Notes: a model not told the origin generated them from the sequence alone. 39,893 nucleotides of DNA from Geomicrobium sp. JCM 19038 (GCF_000698125.1 NZ_BAXA01000025.1:1-39893), one strand, 5' to 3'; counted from the stretch's first letter, positions 7,827 to 15,895 are shown. Translations and numbers: made by a program.

Positions 7827-9113
7827 GTGATTATTTTAATGTATATTTTTACCGCCATTATCTTGATTACTTGTTTTGTTTTTATCGTTCAAGGGTTAAG
7901 GGATTGGTATCGAAAAGTAAAGATACAAAAAACATTGCAACAAATGGGTACAGCAGATCAGTCGTTCTCAAAGCATCACTTGTTCTTATTTTGTAAAGAA
8001 CATATCGAAGAGAACTATATTACCTTTAAAAAAGGTTATGAAATACTCGAATATGATCGTATGGAGTTTTCAACATTTCAGTATGAGAAAGACCCTGATA
8101 ATACCGTGGTGCAAGCCTTTGTTGTTGTTAAAGGGAAGAGAGAAAAAACGGAAGAAGAAAAAAATCAATCCTTTTTTAGTTCGTGGCTTAACGAAGGAAT
8201 TCGTAATAAAAAATTATTTGTATTGTTAACGTTAAGGCGAGCGGAAGGCGAATGGTATGTAAGTCAAATTGAAGAGAAAGAACAAAATAGCCTGGATATA
8301 AAGTTTGAATCAGACCTTTCTGATCATCAGTATCAATTCAGTAGAATTCTACGCTTTTATGTTGTTCACGTCTTTAGTTATAAGCCGTGGAAAGAGAAGC
8401 GAGCGAATTCAGATTTTAATTTTGACTTCTTTGAAGATCATATCAACGAAAAGAAATCGATGCGATTATCGGGTACGATTGTAAAGACCTTTTTCTTGCT
8501 TGCACTCGTTGTTTCATCTGCATCGTTTATGCTTATTCAATATTATGAATATGGAAGAGATTTATTTTGGCTTGGAATTTTGGCAGGCATGCTTGCTTTT
8601 ATTGTAATCATGTACACACTTAAAAATCCCCGTTTCTCTGCGATCACGACACCGATTTATGCAGTCCTAGAAGGAATGATTATCGGTAGCGTATCGATTT
8701 ATTACGAAGAAAACTTTCAAGGAATCATCATTCAATCCGTTGCGCTAACGTTTGCTGTCGTTTTCATGATGTTTGTGATTTATAGCTTTTATAAGCCTTC
8801 GTACAACTTTATACTCGGCATTTTATCTATGACTACAGCGATCTTTTTGGTTTATGTAGTTGAGGCACTACCAATCTTACCTGAGCAGTATTCTCTCGTA
8901 TTTGATGATGGTGCTAGAGGGTGGCTTTTTAGCATTGTTATCGTTGTTGTAGCAAGTTTGCATTTGCTCGTTGACTTTGATGTCATCCGACGTGGGATTG
9001 AAATTAAAGCAGCAAGGTATATGGAATGGTTCTCAGCATTTAGTTTGATACTGACGATTGTCTGGTTGTATGCAGAGATTCTAAAACTCTTGGGTAGGGC
9101 GCGAAACAATTGA
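7827..9113 (+). CDS. polytopic membrane protein with Bax inhibitor-1-like C-terminal domain and extra N-terminal domain
   Basis: The product is 428 residues. An N-terminal membrane helix (about 2-22) is followed by a soluble region of about 180 residues with alternating beta-like strands (for example LFVLLTLRRAEGEWYVSQIE), then about seven membrane helices from residue 211 to the end. The C-terminal part carries NPRFSAITTPIYAVLEG and DFDVIRRGIE...KYMEW-type features of the bacterial Bax inhibitor-1/YccA-like family. B. subtilis YetJ, a BI-1 protein, has only the membrane domain (about 214 residues). The soluble region weakly resembles Tim44-like domains; that is a guess. GTG 7827 is the start, with a poor RBS (GTAGGTG). 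Monocistronic, function unknown; ion or proton handling is possible by family. Confidence 0.65.
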   Translation: MIILMYIFTAIILITCFVFIVQGLRDWYRKVKIQKTLQQMGTADQSFSKHHLFLFCKEHIEENYITFKKGYEILEYDRMEFSTFQYEKDPDNTVVQAFVVVKGKREKTEEEKNQSFFSSWLNEGIRNKKLFVLLTLRRAEGEWYVSQIEEKEQNSLDIKFESDLSDHQYQFSRILRFYVVHVFSYKPWKEKRANSDFNFDFFEDHINEKKSMRLSGTIVKTFFLLALVVSSASFMLIQYYEYGRDLFWLGILAGMLAFIVIMYTLKNPRFSAITTPIYAVLEGMIIGSVSIYYEENFQGIIIQSVALTFAVVFMMFVIYSFYKPSYNFILGILSMTTAIFLVYVVEALPILPEQYSLVFDDGARGWLFSIVIVVVASLHLLVDFDVIRRGIEIKAARYMEWFSAFSLILTIVWLYAEILKLLGRARNN

Positions 9114-9256
9114 GCGTCAATATTTATGGAAATAGCGTATGGTTTTCGTAGGTCTATTTTCGCTACTTATATAGATGATGGTAGTAAAAGCAACGATGAA
9201 TATTAATTATTCAGAAAAAAGTGATATACTAATAAAAATTGCAATGGAGGTCATGT

Positions 9257-10777
9257 ATGAGAACTTCACACATAACAAAAATAGGATTATTAACGTTAAT
9301 TGTTGGTGGAACGTTGCAACTAGGTCTATCATCGGAACTGCAAGGGGAAGAAGAGGCGACTGCGAAAATAGAACTTCGGAATGATTTATTGGAGATTTTG
9401 GATACAGAACAATTGCAAAGTGCTTTGCCAGGAGTCCACGTTCGTCATAGTGAAACAGGTGAAGAGCTATTTAGTTATAATAGCGATATTAGCCTCGCGC
9501 CAGCTTCCGGTCAAAAGCTTCTTGTTGGTGCCACAGCGTTAGACGTTTTAGGGCCAGAGTTTACATTTGAGACAGGAGTTTACACGGACGGCTATACACG
9601 CGGAAGCATACTACACGGTAATATTTACTTAAAAGGCGGAGGCGATCCGACGTTACTCGCTTCTGACTTTGATCAATTAGCTAAAGAATTACATAATCAA
9701 GGTATTCGCATGGTCCAAGGAGACATTATCGCAGACGATACTTACTTTGATGATACAAGGCTATCTTTAGACCTCTCTTGGGCGAATCAACGAGGACAAG
9801 TCGGGGCTCAAGTGTCCGCTTTAAGCTTTGCCCCTGATGCCGCGCTTATTTCAGATGTCGCATTAGATCGTTATAATACGGCCTCGGTCTATGTCGAAGT
9901 TCACCCTGGTGAGGAGCCTGGTGATGAGGCCGAAATCAAGGTAACGCCAGAATCTGACTATTATTCGATCGACAATCAGATGATCACGGTTGAAGAAGAC
10001 GGAGACCGTGAGTTAGCTGGTTGGGGAAGAGATCATGGAACGAACGATATTTTCTTTAAAGGCACAATTCCAGTAGGAGGCGACTCCTTTAATCAATACG
10101 TTTCGATTTGGGAGCCAACCAACCTAGCGGTTGACCTGTTTGCAGAAGGTCTTAAAGATGCCCGAGTTCGAGTCAATGGCGATGTTGTCTTAGGTGAAAC
10201 CCCAGAAGATGCAGAAGCGTTATTTATTCACGAATCAATGACACTCGAAGAACTGATGATTCCGTATATGAAGTTTAGTCAAAACAGTCATTCTGAGCAT
10301 TTAACGAAAGCGCTCGGCCAAGAAGTTCATGGAGAGGGAAGTTGGGATAAAGGACTGGACGTTGTTGAAGCGTATTTAGAATCTGCAGATGTGAATACGA
10401 ATGTTGTTCAACTTCGAGACGGCTCTGGTATGTCACACTTAAATGCGATTCCGACGGAAGAAATGACACAATTTCTTTTACATGCTCAAGATGAAGAGTG
10501 GTTTGACATCTTTTACGGCTCATTACCGGTTGCAGCAGAAAGTGATCATTATGTAGGGGGAACACTTCGTACACGAATGGCTGATACAGCAGCGGCAAGC
10601 AATGTAGCAGCCAAGACAGGAAGTCTTACGAGTAAATCATCGTTATCTGGGTATGTGACGGACGCTGATGGTGAAGAGTGGATCTTCTCGATTATTATGA
10701 ATAATTATATCGGAAGTTCGCCAGCAGCGGTTGAAAACGACATTGCCATTCGATTAGCAGAATATGAAGCAGATTGA
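9257..10777 (+). CDS. dacB: D-alanyl-D-alanine carboxypeptidase/endopeptidase, S13 family (PBP4 type)
   Basis: Penicillin-binding protein that trims stem peptides or cuts cross-links of peptidoglycan outside the membrane. Signal peptide: RTSHITKIG then a hydrophobic core (residues 10-25). Active-site motifs: SxxK as S84-GQ-K87 in LAPASGQKLL, SxN as SQN in YMKFSQNSHSEHL, and KTG in AAKTGSL. The large insertion domain typical of S13 lies between SxxK and SxN. Length about 506 residues. ATG 9257 follows GGAGG (9246-9250); an in-frame upstream start at 9239 lacks an RBS. TATACT at about 9225 could be its -10. Monocistronic. Confidence 0.92.
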   Translation: MRTSHITKIGLLTLIVGGTLQLGLSSELQGEEEATAKIELRNDLLEILDTEQLQSALPGVHVRHSETGEELFSYNSDISLAPASGQKLLVGATALDVLGPEFTFETGVYTDGYTRGSILHGNIYLKGGGDPTLLASDFDQLAKELHNQGIRMVQGDIIADDTYFDDTRLSLDLSWANQRGQVGAQVSALSFAPDAALISDVALDRYNTASVYVEVHPGEEPGDEAEIKVTPESDYYSIDNQMITVEEDGDRELAGWGRDHGTNDIFFKGTIPVGGDSFNQYVSIWEPTNLAVDLFAEGLKDARVRVNGDVVLGETPEDAEALFIHESMTLEELMIPYMKFSQNSHSEHLTKALGQEVHGEGSWDKGLDVVEAYLESADVNTNVVQLRDGSGMSHLNAIPTEEMTQFLLHAQDEEWFDIFYGSLPVAAESDHYVGGTLRTRMADTAAASNVAAKTGSLTSKSSLSGYVTDADGEEWIFSIIMNNYIGSSPAAVENDIAIRLAEYEAD

Positions 10778-10779
10778 GA

Positions 10780-10822
10780 AAAAGCGCGGAGGGGCATTTT
10801 GCCACCAACCGCGCTTTTTTTC
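10780..10822 (+). terminator. terminator after dacB
   Basis: AAAAGCGCGG (10780-10789) pairs with CCGCGCTTTT (10809-10818), followed by more Ts. It may also serve the convergent small ORF on the minus strand. Confidence 0.85.
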
Positions 10823-10830
10823 ATCTACTC

Positions 10831-11067
10831 CTATTCATGATCTAATTCATGTTGGACAGGTTCTTCAATAAAGATCTTGTGAGGAATTCCTTCTGCTTGT
10901 TCTAAAAACAACGCTCGTTGTTGAGAAATGAAATTGTTTAGTGAAGGATACATTCCATTTGGGCCAATAAGAGTCAACCTAAGCTTACTAACGAGTTCTC
11001 CACTGTTATAAACCACGATATAGCGGTTATTCTGTTCATCGACTTCAAAAGAAAATGTTAAGGTCAT
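10831..11067 (-). CDS. small hypothetical protein
   Basis: Not recognised. A 78-residue soluble protein starting MTLTFSFEVDEQNNRYI, no membrane segment. ATG 11067 has AAAGGTAGG nine bases upstream. A longer version from ATG 11106 would start right after the T run of the tRNA-Leu terminator and has no RBS, so I prefer the short form. It lies downstream of tRNA-Leu on the same strand and may be expressed by read-through. Confidence 0.55.
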   Translation of the reverse strand: MTLTFSFEVDEQNNRYIVVYNSGELVSKLRLTLIGPNGMYPSLNNFISQQRALFLEQAEGIPHKIFIEEPVQHELDHE

Positions 11068-11106
11068 CGCCGCATTCCTACCTTTAGATCTCGGTAATTT
11101 AGACAT

Positions 11107-11159
11107 AAAAAAACTCGTCTAGCGATTCGTTTCTTGAAAAACGATCGAACTGTACGAGT
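11107..11159 (-). terminator. terminator of tRNA-Leu(CAA)
   Basis: On the minus strand ACTCGT (11159-11154) pairs with ACGAGT (11118-11113); an inner stem CGATCGTTT/AAACGaATCG extends it, and a run of seven Ts follows (plus-strand As 11107-11113). Confidence 0.75.
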
Positions 11160-11198
11160 ACTGACTAGTCGAACTTATCGTCTAGTTACTATAATAAT

Positions 11199-11283
11199 TG
11201 GTGGCGATGGTGGGAGTCGAACCCACACTTCCGAAGAAACGCGATTTTGAGTCGCGCGCGTCTGCCAATTCCGCCACATCGCC
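11199..11283 (-). tRNA. tRNA-Leu (CAA), CCA encoded
   Basis: Minus-strand class II tRNA: acceptor GGCGATG pairs with CATCGCC, anticodon loop CTCAAAA gives CAA, GGGTTCGACTCCC T-arm, long variable arm, encoded CCA. It stands alone, away from the 14-gene cluster, and complements the TAA isoacceptor there. Confidence 0.96.
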
Positions 11284-11320
11284 ATGATTATGTATTGATC
11301 TGTTCGCTCTGACAAGTTAT

Positions 11321-11350
11321 ATAATAGCACGCCGTTAACGTATATGACAA
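11321..11350 (-). promoter_or_regulatory. sigma-A promoter of tRNA-Leu
   Basis: Minus strand: TTGTCA (11350-11345) and TATTAT (11326-11321) with an 18-base spacer ending in TGC, about 38 bases before the tRNA. Confidence 0.6.
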
Positions 11351-11403
11351 GCCTTATTTCATATCAATATTAATTTTTATCGTGTAAAGCATTATATAAG
11401 GAT

Positions 11404-11450
11404 AACAGCCCGGTTCCATGTTAGTTGGAATCAGGGCTGTTTCTTTTTTG
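11404..11450 (+). terminator. terminator-like hairpin at the 3' end of the small membrane protein gene
   Basis: AACAGCCC (11404-11411) pairs with GGGCTGTT (11435-11442), with inner GGTTCC/GGAATC pairing. The T run (TTTCTTTTTT) is on the plus side, yet the gene ending here is on the minus strand, whose side lacks a T run. Its function as a minus-strand terminator is therefore uncertain. Confidence 0.45.
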
Positions 11451-11663
11451 TCGACTTGCTTCTTCTTCTTCTAATTCTTTCACTAACTTTGCCCGGCGTT
11501 TTTTGTAATCTTTAACTCTCCAGACGAGGTTGATCATTATAATGACAATGGCCACTCCGATTAAAACGTAAATGATTGTTCCTGTCACCGCACCGGTCAT
11601 CGCAAGGATGAGCAATACGATCATAATTCCCATCGTGATGTTCTCAAATGTTTTTAAAGACAT
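11421..11663 (-). CDS. small two-helix membrane protein
   Basis: Not recognised. An 80-residue protein starting MSLKTFENITMGIMIVLLIL, with two membrane helices (about 8-25 and 29-46, separated by a short turn) followed by a strongly charged, coiled-coil-like tail (KKRRAKLVKELEEEEASRQKR). ATG 11663 has AAAGGA 13 bases upstream, a long spacing; a TTG at 11690 in frame is the alternative. Its stop lies inside the hairpin at 11404-11442. Confidence 0.65.
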   Translation of the reverse strand: MSLKTFENITMGIMIVLLILAMTGAVTGTIIYVLIGVAIVIIMINLVWRVKDYKKRRAKLVKELEEEEASRQKRNSPDSN

Positions 11664-11716
11664 TGCGTGTAAAAAATCCTTTCTTATCAAATAATAAAGT
11701 CAAAGGGGTGTGAGCT

Positions 11717-11821
11717 TTGAATTTAACGATCTTTGTTGTAGCAATCTTAGTAGGCGTACTAGGCATTGGTTATGGTGTCTTTTCGATTTTTAAGGAACTT
11801 GGTTATTCGAACCGAAACTAA
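11717..11821 (+). CDS. 34-residue single-pass membrane peptide
   Basis: A short ORF starting TTG 11717, with AAAGGGG (11703-11709) eight bases upstream. The product starts with about 22 hydrophobic residues (LTIFVVAILVGVLGIGYG), then FSIFKELGYSNRN. It ends convergently with the B3/B4 gene, overlapping by four bases. Good RBS and a clean membrane helix support it as a real small protein; function unknown. Confidence 0.5.
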   Translation: MNLTIFVVAILVGVLGIGYGVFSIFKELGYSNRN

Positions 11822-12510
11822 ATGAATTGTGCTAGCGGTTGTTCACGATGTAGAACAGCCGTTTTAACTTGTCCACCATGAACTTGTGTAAACAAGTCAC
11901 CGATATGCTTCGTAAACGTAATCGCTTCATCTTCGCTTTTGCTCGGAGGAATGTATAACACGTGTAGTCCGTTTGTCGTTCCATGATCTATAGCCGTTCG
12001 GACACTATCGACAACCGGGCTACCGAATGGACCGTTTGCATCTTTTGTGATGAGCTTACGTTGTGCAGAATTTACTCTGCCATTTAGCCCTTCAAACGAT
12101 TCATTAGATGTACCGAGGGTGACCGTAACATCTCCATGTATATTTTCCATGTTATAAAGCCCGAGTGGAAGTTCATATTGCAAAGAGAAAAAGTTATTTA
12201 GACTTACCGCTGAGGATATTTCAGGAAGCGGCTTTTTCGCTTTAATTCTTCGAAATAGAGCTTCGTGTGACGGTCGATATTTCCCTGGATCGACACCAAT
12301 CGCTTTAAACACTTGCCTCCACTCTCGAACGCCTTCATAATATGTAACAGGTTGATCTAACAAGTCCAACTCAACGGTGTGACGATGAAGTTCAATTCGA
12401 CTCGCAAGTTGATCAGGAATGTTACTAACGACAATATTCTCATATTGAATGAGACCGACTTTAAACGATGGAACGTGTTGAATGAGTTGTTCAGATAAAT
12501 GAAAGTTCAT
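11818..12510 (-). CDS. B3/B4 tRNA-editing domain protein
   Basis: A 230-residue stand-alone version of the B3/B4 domain of the phenylalanyl-tRNA synthetase beta chain, the domain that edits mischarged Tyr-tRNA(Phe) in the synthetase. Seen: RPSHEALFRRIKAKKPLPEI, then SLNNFFSLQYELPLGLYNM, the conserved core of this family. No aminoacylation or anticodon-binding domain is present. RBS GGAGG precedes ATG 12510. It is divergent from queG with a 50-base gap. By family, a trans-editing or D-aminoacyl-type quality-control role is possible; not established. Confidence 0.8.
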   Translation of the reverse strand: MNFHLSEQLIQHVPSFKVGLIQYENIVVSNIPDQLASRIELHRHTVELDLLDQPVTYYEGVREWRQVFKAIGVDPGKYRPSHEALFRRIKAKKPLPEISSAVSLNNFFSLQYELPLGLYNMENIHGDVTVTLGTSNESFEGLNGRVNSAQRKLITKDANGPFGSPVVDSVRTAIDHGTTNGLHVLYIPPSKSEDEAITFTKHIGDLFTQVHGGQVKTAVLHREQPLAQFI

Positions 12511-12561
12511 CGTAACCTCCTTCTCACGTTCATTTTAGCATAATTGAAAGGAACGCTCGAA

Positions 12562-13680
12562 ATGAATGAGGAATTAAAACAAGAGATTATCGCATATAGC
12601 AAAACGATCGGAATTGATAAAATTGGTTTTGCTAGTGCGGATCCTTTCTTAACATTAAAAGAACGCTTAAGGGAACAGCAACGACTAGGCTATGCATCTG
12701 GGTTTGAAGAATCCGACATTGATTTACGAACTGAACCTGAACGGTTGCTGCCTTATGCGAAATCAATTATAGCCATTGCACTAAGTTACCCATCCAAGTT
12801 GAAAAACCCTCCCAAAGGCGTTAAAGGAAAGCGCAGAGGGTTATTCTGTCGTGCTTCTTGGGGTGCTGATTATCATCATGTTCTAAATGATCGTTTGCAA
12901 AAACTACAAGAATTCATTGAAAGCAAGGTCCCTGATGCGAAGACAGCGTCGATGGTCGATACCGGAGCATTATCTGACCGAGCTGTAGCAGAACGAGCGG
13001 GTATAGGATTTAGTGGAAAGAATTGTATGATTATCACGCCTGAATATGGTTCATACGTTTATCTCGGGGAAATGATTACGACGATTGCGTTTGAGCCTGA
13101 CACACCAATTGAAGAAGGTTGTGGAACGTGCAACAAATGTGTAGAAAGCTGTCCTACAGGTGCGCTCATTCAAGGTGGACAACTTGATGCACAAAAGTGC
13201 ATTGCATTTTTAACGCAGAAAAAGGACTTCATTCCAAAACAATATCGTAAGAAAATCGGTAATCGCTTATACGGTTGTGATACGTGCCAAGTCGTTTGTC
13301 CAATTAACAAAGGCAAAGGTGAGGAGTATCAACCGGAGTTTGAACCAGACCCTGAGAAAGTTAAACCAGAGTTGTTACCTTTATTATCGCTTTCCAATCG
13401 ACAATTTAAAGAGAAGTATGGGGATATGGCCGGTTCATGGAGAGGGAAGAAACCAATTCAGCGTAACGCAATTTTAGCACTTGGTCATTTTAAAGAAGAA
13501 TCAGCGAGTGAGACGCTAAGGCAATTACTAACCGATGACGCAAGACCGGTCATTCGTGGCACTGCAGCATGGGCACTTGGTGAAATTGGTGGCGACGATA
13601 ATGAACTTGCGATGCAGCAAGCGTTACAAAAAGAAGAAGATCTAGACGTAATCAAAGAAATTGAAGAAGCGTTAACGTGA
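12562..13680 (+). CDS. queG: epoxyqueuosine reductase QueG
   Basis: Cobalamin- and Fe-S-dependent last step of queuosine synthesis, reducing epoxyqueuosine to queuosine in the wobble base of GUN-anticodon tRNAs. Several tRNAs in this window (Asn, Asp, Tyr, His with GTT, GTC, GTA, GTG) are the natural substrates. Seen: CGTCNKCVESCPTGAL and CDTCQVVCPINKG, the two 4Fe-4S motifs, and a C-terminal HEAT-like repeat (RNAILALGHF, AAWALGEIGGD). ATG 12562 is chosen over 12544 because AAAGGA lies nine bases before it. Length 372 residues. In B. subtilis this is yhbA, followed by yhbB and cspR as here. Confidence 0.95.
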   Translation: MNEELKQEIIAYSKTIGIDKIGFASADPFLTLKERLREQQRLGYASGFEESDIDLRTEPERLLPYAKSIIAIALSYPSKLKNPPKGVKGKRRGLFCRASWGADYHHVLNDRLQKLQEFIESKVPDAKTASMVDTGALSDRAVAERAGIGFSGKNCMIITPEYGSYVYLGEMITTIAFEPDTPIEEGCGTCNKCVESCPTGALIQGGQLDAQKCIAFLTQKKDFIPKQYRKKIGNRLYGCDTCQVVCPINKGKGEEYQPEFEPDPEKVKPELLPLLSLSNRQFKEKYGDMAGSWRGKKPIQRNAILALGHFKEESASETLRQLLTDDARPVIRGTAAWALGEIGGDDNELAMQQALQKEEDLDVIKEIEEALT

Positions 13681-13757
13681 AACTTCCGTTAAGGGCGTTG
13701 TCTGAAGAACTGAGTGAGATGTTCAAATAGGGCAACGGACTTTTCGGAAGTTTTTTT
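13681..13757 (+). terminator. long nested terminator after queG
   Basis: Outer stem AACTTCCG (13681-13688) pairs with CGGAAGTT (13745-13752); inner stems CGTTG/CAACG (13696-13700, 13733-13737) and GAAC/GTTC (13707-13710, 13721-13724). A T run follows. It starts directly after the queG stop codon. Confidence 0.7.
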
Positions 13758-13814
13758 ATCTTGAACTGCAAATTGTTCGCATACATTATAAGTAATGGGG
13801 AAGGAGCGTTCAGG

Positions 13815-14706
13815 ATGAATAAGTTAGTAAAAAAGCGACTTGCGGCGCATTTTCAGCAGTTGGCAGAGTGGAAAGCAAAAGGAGTTGATGTGAAACTACT
13901 GACTCCAGAAGAAAAAAAAGTAACGCAACGAATTAAAAAACAAACGCGCAAAGCCAAGCTCGTGAAAGTACATGTTGATGCCACTCCTTATAAAATTATT
14001 ACGACAGGTCACGATTCTCAGATTGATTATTTATTAAACGTGAGTAAACTGTTTCGTTTCGGTGAGGATTTTTATTTAGAAGAAATGAATGAAATCCGGC
14101 AAATTATTTTAAAGCATAACAAAATAATGAGTGATCAAGAAAAACAACGAAATCTCACAGTCGATGTTAGAAAGCAAGGACGGAGCGAACATAAACGACA
14201 AATTCTCGATCGTACCGGTACTTACAACCGCCTAAAAGCTGTACAATACGCTGAACGTTGGTGGAATGACTATAATCCTGATTATCCCGAGTTTACAGAC
14301 AACTGTACGAATTTTATCTCCCAATGTTTACATGCGTGGTGCGCCGATGCATGGGGTCCCGGTTCGTGACCAAGGGTGGTGGTGGAGAGGAGAAAACTGG
14401 AGTTACTCGTGGGCGGTTGCCCATTCATTACGGTGGTATTTAAGTGGCTCAACAAAAGGCTTAACGGCTAAAGAAGTTGAACGGGCCGAAGAGTTACGAC
14501 CTGGTGACATTGTTTGTTATGACTTTGATGGCAGTGGAAGATGGGATCATAATGCAATTGTCGTTCGAAAAGACAATGAACGCCAACCCCTCGTTAATGC
14601 TCAAACCGCGAATAGTCGCAATCGGTTTTGGAAGTACGAAGATTCTACAGCCTGGACAGAGAACATTAAGTATAAGTTTTTTGCGATCCATGATCAGTTT
14701 TCGTAA
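13815..14706 (+). CDS. yhbB: putative amidase-domain protein, YhbB-like (frameshifted as sequenced)
   Basis: A protein of about 297 residues. The basic N-terminal half has no known domain; the C-terminal half is the Bacillus amidase domain with [19 protein letters not shown], the presumed nucleophile region [13 protein letters not shown], and a late histidine in [10 protein letters not shown]. The frame breaks near 14336-14340. Restoring GG after GCG gives [17 protein letters not shown], the family-typical reading (a two-base loss); removal of one base also restores the frame. ATG 13815 follows AAGGAG (13801-13806). Position between queG and trmL matches B. subtilis yhbB. Confidence 0.75.
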
Positions 14707-14760
14707 CGTAAGTTTGTGCTATACTGTGTGATGGAACATTATCGAAGAGGAGTCAACAAG

Positions 14761-15234
14761 ATGGCTTTGCATATTGTATTACATGAACCAGAAATTCCAG
14801 CAAACACAGGAAATATTGCACGAACGTGCGCAGGTACGGGAACAGCTCTACACTTAATTCACCCGCTAGGTTTTTCGACAGAAGACCGAATGTTAAAGCG
14901 AGCAGGCTGTGATTATTGGCCGAGTGTTAATATTACGTATCACGATTCTTTAGAAGCGTTTTTAGCCTTAAGAAAGAATGATCGTGTATTCTTCGTAGAG
15001 ACGACCGGTAGCGATTTGTATACGAACTTTGATTATAGTGATGTTTCAGAGGATGTTTATTTCGTCTTTGGAAAAGAAACGAAAGGGCTACCTGAATGGG
15101 TGGCAACGGAGTATCCTAATCAATGCATTCGTTTACCACAAAATGACCTTATTCGTTCGTTGAACCTTTCAAATGCTGCAGCGATTATTATTTATGAGGC
15201 ACTACGTCAACGAGGCTTTCCAGCAGTTAACTAA
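14761..15234 (+). CDS. trmL: tRNA (cytidine/uridine(34)-2'-O)-methyltransferase TrmL
   Basis: SPOUT-class enzyme that 2'-O-methylates the wobble nucleotide of tRNA-Leu isoacceptors (CmAA and cmnm5UmAA), the two tRNA-Leu species encoded in this window. Seen: N-terminal HIVLHEPEIPANTGNIARTC, VFFVETTGS, VFGKETKGLPE and the knot RLPQNDLIRSLNLSNAAAI. Length 157 residues, normal for the minimal family. ATG 14761 follows GAGGAG by eight bases. It is the B. subtilis cspR counterpart. Confidence 0.95.
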   Translation: MALHIVLHEPEIPANTGNIARTCAGTGTALHLIHPLGFSTEDRMLKRAGCDYWPSVNITYHDSLEAFLALRKNDRVFFVETTGSDLYTNFDYSDVSEDVYFVFGKETKGLPEWVATEYPNQCIRLPQNDLIRSLNLSNAAAIIIYEALRQRGFPAVN

Positions 15235-15236
15235 TG

Positions 15237-15271
15237 AACAAACCCCTGTGGATCTTCCACAGGGGTTTGTT
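15237..15271 (+). terminator. perfect 16-bp hairpin terminator after trmL
   Basis: Arms 15237-15252 (AACAAACCCCTGTGGA) and 15256-15271 pair perfectly around a 3-base loop. The following T tract is weak (GTTGTCTT). It is symmetric enough to act for both trmL and the convergent small ORF. Confidence 0.75.
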
Positions 15272-15277
15272 GTTGTC

Positions 15278-15367
15278 TTATTGTTGATGAGGTTTTGAGT
15301 TTTTGCCAGCAGTCATAATAGCAGTGATGAACGCCGCGCAGACAGTTAATAGTAAAAATAAGCGCAT
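15278..15367 (-). CDS. 29-residue single-pass membrane peptide
   Basis: Minus-strand ORF MRLFLLLTVCAAFITAIMTA followed by a short polar tail (GKNSKPHQQ). AAGGGAGG (minus strand, around 15386-15379) lies 11 bases before ATG 15367. The strong RBS, hydrophobic segment and position before a terminator support a real small protein. No known family recognised. Confidence 0.55.
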   Translation of the reverse strand: MRLFLLLTVCAAFITAIMTAGKNSKPHQQ

Positions 15368-15547
15368 CTAAGTAGTTGCCTCCCTTAACAGTCATTCGAT
15401 TCAAAGTAGATGAGACCTAGCATCACTTTGGACACATACTAGATAGTATTATTATAGCGAATAATTGTTTTTATGTACATGTTTGTCAGTGAATCGCCAT
15501 TCCCCTATACTAAAAAGGAATGGTGATTAAAAAGGAGGAGTTATGCA

Positions 15548-15856
15548 ATGTACGTTGTAATGAATGAATTAAATGTAAATGAAGATCAACATGAACACGT
15601 GAAAGCACGTTTTGAGAAGAGTAAAGATCGTATGAATGATGTACCGGGTTGCTTAGAATTCCTTTTCTTAGAAAGTGAAAAAGAAGATGTAAGCTTTATC
15701 GTTTTTACGAAATGGGAAGCAAAATCAGATTATGAAAACTGGCTAAACAGTGACGCGTTTAAGCATGCACATCGTGGGCAACAATCGCAAAGCCAAGAGA
15801 AACCTCCAACAACTGCGAGCAACTTACGTTCGTTTGACGTTGTTTTTCATACGTAA
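15548..15856 (+). CDS. antibiotic biosynthesis monooxygenase (ABM) family protein, possible heme-degrading monooxygenase
   Basis: A 102-residue protein with a dimeric alpha/beta ferredoxin-like fold expected from the family. Seen: FEKSKDRMNDVPGCLEFLFL and FIVFTKWEAKSDYENWLNSDAFKHAHR, which match the IsdG/HmoA/HmoB-type ABM pattern including the late His-rich helix that carries the heme ligand in IsdG enzymes. GGAGG lies before ATG 15548. Monocistronic with its own terminator. Heme degradation is an inference; other ABM members act on quinones or have no known substrate. Confidence 0.75.
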   Translation: MYVVMNELNVNEDQHEHVKARFEKSKDRMNDVPGCLEFLFLESEKEDVSFIVFTKWEAKSDYENWLNSDAFKHAHRGQQSQSQEKPPTTASNLRSFDVVFHT

Positions 15857-15860
15857 AATC

Positions 15861-15895
15861 AAGAGGTCATCGTCTTAGACGGTGGTCTTTTTTTA
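15861..15895 (+). terminator. terminator after the ABM gene
   Basis: CATCGTC (15868-15874) pairs with GACGGTG (15878-15884, one G-U), flanked by further weak pairing, then a run of seven Ts. Confidence 0.75.

Noticed and set aside
10275-10598. 107-codon minus-strand ORF inside dacB
   Set aside because: Lies over the SxN-KTG region of an intact dacB and has no RBS or recognisable domain.
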